Under the pieces are notes generated by a model. That model worked only from the letters and a program-made list of their open reading frames with translations. It had not been told where the DNA came from and ran no database searches. This document shows, in pieces, positions 13,875 to 15,830 of a stretch of DNA of 15,830 bases. Each line of letters opens with the position of its first letter. Within the stretch, counting starts at the first letter, position 1. The position numbers were made by a program, and so were the translations under genes. This DNA is from Pseudofrankia asymbiotica (GTDB lineage Bacteria > Actinomycetota > Actinomycetes > Frankiales > Frankiaceae): assembly GCF_001983105.1 (NCBI RefSeq), contig NZ_MOMC01000017.1, positions 178,530 through 194,359 of the forward strand, in the 5' to 3' direction.

Positions 13875-15556
13875 GCCATCCGCACCCGGGGCTCGGGGCC
13901 CCGCCGCCGCTGCCCGTCGAGGGCCTGCGGATCATCCCGCTCGGCGGTCTCGGTGAGATCGGCCGGAACATGACCGTCTTCGAGCACGATGGCCGGCTGC
14001 TGATCGTCGACTGTGGCGTGCTGTTCCCGGAGACCGACCAGCCAGGCGTCGACCTGATCCTGCCGGACTTCACCGCGATCCGGGATCGTCTCGACGACAT
14101 CGAGGCGATCATCCTCACGCACGCCCATGAGGACCACATCGGCGCGGTTCCCTACCTTCTGCGCGAGCGGGCCGACATTCCGCTGGTCGGTACCCGCCTG
14201 ACGCTGGCGCTGATGGTCGCGAAGCTGCAGGAGCACCGGATCAGGCCGGTGACCCTGCAGATCACCGAGGAGGAGCGGCACAGCTTCGGCCCGTTCGACC
14301 TCGAGTTCCTCGCCGTCAACCACTCGATCCCGGACGCGGTCGCGGTCGCGATCCGCACCTCCGCCGGGCTGGTGCTGCACACTGGCGACTTCAAGATGGA
14401 CCAGCTGCCGCTCGACGGCCGGCTCACCGACCTCGGCGGCTTCGCCCGCCTTGGCCTGGAGGGCATCGACCTGCTGATGTCCGACTCGACGAACGCCGAA
14501 GTACCCGGCTTCGTCACGTCGGAGCGGGAGATCGCCCCGGTGCTCGACGGGGTGTTCCGCGAGGCCGGCAAGCGGATCATCGTCGCGAGTTTCGCCAGCC
14601 ACGTGCACCGGGTGCAGCAGGTCCTGGACGCCGCCGAGGCGCACGGCCGTTCGGTCTGCTTCATCGGCCGCTCGATGATCCGCAACATGGGCGTCGCCCG
14701 TGACCTGGGCCTGCTGCGGGTGCCGCCCGGCCTGGTCATCGACGCCCGCGACATCGAGTCGCTGCCCGACCGCAACATCTGCCTGGTCTGCACCGGCTCA
14801 CAGGGCGAACCGCTGTCGGCGCTGTCGCGGATGGCCAACCGTGACCACGCGATCCGGATCGAGGCCGGTGACACGGTCGTCCTCGCCTCCAGCCTCATCC
14901 CCGGCAACGAGGAGTCGGTCTACCGCGTCATCAACGGCCTGACCCGCTGGGGCGCCAAGGTCGTCCACAAGGGCGTCGCCAAGGTGCACACCTCCGGCCA
15001 CGCGGCCGCCGGCGAACTGCTTTATGTCCTCAACGCCACCCGGCCGTCGAACATGATGCCGATCCACGGCGAGTGGCGGCACCTGCGGGCGCACGCGGCG
15101 CTCGCCGAGCTGACCGGTCTGCCCGCCGAGCGGATCGTGCTCGCCGAGGACGGCATGGTCGTCGACCTCGTCGAGGGCCAGGCGTCGATCACCGGCGCCG
15201 TGCCGTGCGGCTACGTCTACGTCGACGGCGGCGCCGTCGGCGACGTCGGCGAGTCGAGCCTGAAGGACCGGCGCATCCTCGGCGAGGAGGGCTTCATCAC
15301 GATCACCGCCGTGGTGGACGCCGCCGCCGGCAAGGTCATCGCCGGGCCGGATCTCGTCGCCCGTGGCTTCTCCGACGACCGGGCGGCCTTCGAGAAGGTG
15401 CGCAAGATGGTCGCCGACGGTCTCGCGGACGGCATGCGCAACGGCATGACCGACGCGGGCGCGCTGCAGCAGCTCGTCCGCCGCATCGTCGGCCGCTGGG
15501 TCAGCGACACCTACCGCCGCCGCCCCATGATCGTCCCGGTCGTCGTCGAGGTGTGA
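13871..15556 (+). CDS. rnj: Ribonuclease J
   Basis: This metallo-beta-lactamase/beta-CASP ribonuclease (561 aa) takes part in mRNA decay and rRNA processing with 5'-to-3' exonuclease and endonuclease activity. It shows the zinc motif HAHEDH (84-89), the downstream ligand-bearing NHSIPDAVA and GDFKMD (from 172), the beta-CASP region with SDSTNAEVPG, ASFASHVHRVQQ, CTGSQGEP and ASSLIPGNE, and KVHTSGHAAAGEL followed by MPIHGEWRHLRAHA. The C-terminal domain starts near GYVYVDGGAVGDVG. Length is typical for actinobacterial RNase J; the first 17 residues are a Pro-rich, non-conserved leader. The start overlaps dapA by 4 nt, and the next ORF overlaps its TGA by one base. Function is certain. Confidence 0.97.
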   Translation: MSHPHPGLGAPPPLPVEGLRIIPLGGLGEIGRNMTVFEHDGRLLIVDCGVLFPETDQPGVDLILPDFTAIRDRLDDIEAIILTHAHEDHIGAVPYLLRERADIPLVGTRLTLALMVAKLQEHRIRPVTLQITEEERHSFGPFDLEFLAVNHSIPDAVAVAIRTSAGLVLHTGDFKMDQLPLDGRLTDLGGFARLGLEGIDLLMSDSTNAEVPGFVTSEREIAPVLDGVFREAGKRIIVASFASHVHRVQQVLDAAEAHGRSVCFIGRSMIRNMGVARDLGLLRVPPGLVIDARDIESLPDRNICLVCTGSQGEPLSALSRMANRDHAIRIEAGDTVVLASSLIPGNEESVYRVINGLTRWGAKVVHKGVAKVHTSGHAAAGELLYVLNATRPSNMMPIHGEWRHLRAHAALAELTGLPAERIVLAEDGMVVDLVEGQASITGAVPCGYVYVDGGAVGDVGESSLKDRRILGEEGFITITAVVDAAAGKVIAGPDLVARGFSDDRAAFEKVRKMVADGLADGMRNGMTDAGALQQLVRRIVGRWVSDTYRRRPMIVPVVVEV

Positions 15557-15723
15557 TGGGCACTGAGCCCGACCTGCCGGATCGGCGATCTCCCACGTCG
15601 GCTCCGCCGATCCGGCAGCAACTGGTTCCAGGCAGGCTGGGCGTCGCGAAGGGCCTGTTCACGGTGCCCGATGACGTCAACGCGCCGCTTCCCGTGAACA
15701 TCGAGGATCTCTTCTACGGATAA
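15556..15723 (+). CDS. Small ORF like an antitoxin C-terminal tail
   Basis: This 55-codon ORF starts in the TGATG overlapping the rnj stop. Its second half, PGRLGVAKGLFTVPDDVNA followed by PLP, resembles the toxin-binding tail of VapB, Phd/YefM or DUF2281-type antitoxins, in which a Lys/Arg-Gly turn precedes a (V/M)PDDFDAPLP element and a short acidic end. The N-terminal 22 residues are Pro/Arg-rich and are not the DNA-binding fold such antitoxins carry. No PIN-domain toxin follows: a T-tailed hairpin ends the operon 38 nt later. It is either an antitoxin remnant joined to rnj or a stand-alone peptide able to bind a PIN toxin encoded elsewhere. Family resemblance rests on about 20 residues, so it is moderate evidence. 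Confidence 0.6.
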   Translation: MGTEPDLPDRRSPTSAPPIRQQLVPGRLGVAKGLFTVPDDVNAPLPVNIEDLFYG

Positions 15724-15760
15724 TGAATTGCCTGCTGCGCGCGGGTTTGGACGTCTGCGA

Positions 15761-15784
15761 TCCGCCGCGTGGCGGGCTATTTTC
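15761..15784 (+). terminator. Intrinsic terminator of the dapA-rnj operon
   Basis: CCGCC (15762-15766) and GGCGG (15771-15775) form a stem with a GCGT loop, extended by a T-G pair. GCTATTTTCT follows directly and supplies a T-rich tail. This fits a standard intrinsic terminator 38 nt after the last small ORF. Confidence 0.6.
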
Positions 15785-15802
15785 TAGATCACCTCTGTGG
15801 GT

Positions 15803-15819
15803 GTCGACCGCTGGTCGAC
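15803..15819. other. 17-bp palindrome at the window end
   Basis: GTCGACC (15803-15809) and GGTCGAC (15813-15819) are perfect inverted copies around GCT. It could be an operator for a gene starting beyond the window or part of a hairpin. What follows is not visible. Confidence 0.35.
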
Positions 15820-15830
15820 GACCGGCCGAG

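Noticed and set aside
15073..15555. Upstream extension of the antitoxin-like ORF within rnj
   Set aside because: The translation is runs of Arg from an alternative frame of rnj; the ORF more plausibly starts at the TGATG overlap.
15723..15830. PIN-toxin gene after the antitoxin-like ORF
   Set aside because: A frame opens at ATG 15723 (MNCLLRAGLDVCDP) but lacks the DT/DxH pattern at the N terminus of PIN toxins, and it runs through the terminator hairpin.

Overview
The window looks like chromosomal DNA of a high-GC actinobacterium. G or C dominates third codon positions, several starts are GTG, intergenic hairpins are GC-rich, and the gene families (ThyX, a sigma factor paired with a CU044_5270-type membrane protein, RNase J after DapA) are actinobacterial. 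Frankia or a relative is my best guess, but nothing here fixes the genus.

Layout: hisS (83-1399) and thyX (1473-2207) come first on the plus strand. Then come an ECF-type sigma factor (2301-3014) overlapping a membrane partner of the CU044_5270 family (3007-4275), and a headless remnant of an AAA/DUF234-type ATPase (about 4449-5435) next to a 16-bp hairpin. A phosphoketolase-acetate kinase pair follows (xfp 5668-8169, ackA 8258-9433), then a four-helix membrane protein with a Pro/Gln/Gly tail (9718-10440). A convergent-gene boundary holds an 18-bp hairpin and three perfect 18-bp tandem repeats (10450-10566). A minus-strand membrane protein of unknown function (10584-12260) precedes a non-coding region of about 670 bp with several palindromes and one possible 55-codon ORF. 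The window ends with dapA (12933-13874), rnj (13871-15556) and a 55-codon ORF resembling the C-terminal tail of a type II antitoxin (15556-15723), closed by a T-tailed terminator.

How the genes relate: in Mycobacterium tuberculosis and Streptomyces coelicolor thyX, dapA and rnj are adjacent. Here about 10.7 kb of unrelated genes lies between thyX and dapA, so 2208-12932 reads as an accessory block inside a conserved cluster. Within it, xfp and ackA form a complete short route from xylulose-5-phosphate or fructose-6-phosphate through acetyl phosphate to acetate and ATP. The sigma/CU044 pair is a likely regulatory module whose signal cannot be read from the sequence. dapA and rnj overlap by ATGA, and rnj and the antitoxin-like ORF by TGATG, so those three are probably one translationally coupled operon.

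I found no rRNA, tRNA, CRISPR array, transposase or recognisable large new system. The most unusual items are the split cluster, the repeat/hairpin at 10450-10566, the antitoxin-tail ORF coupled to rnj, the near-concentric palindrome before the sigma gene, the hairpin presenting a Shine-Dalgarno sequence between xfp and ackA, and the headless ATPase remnant.
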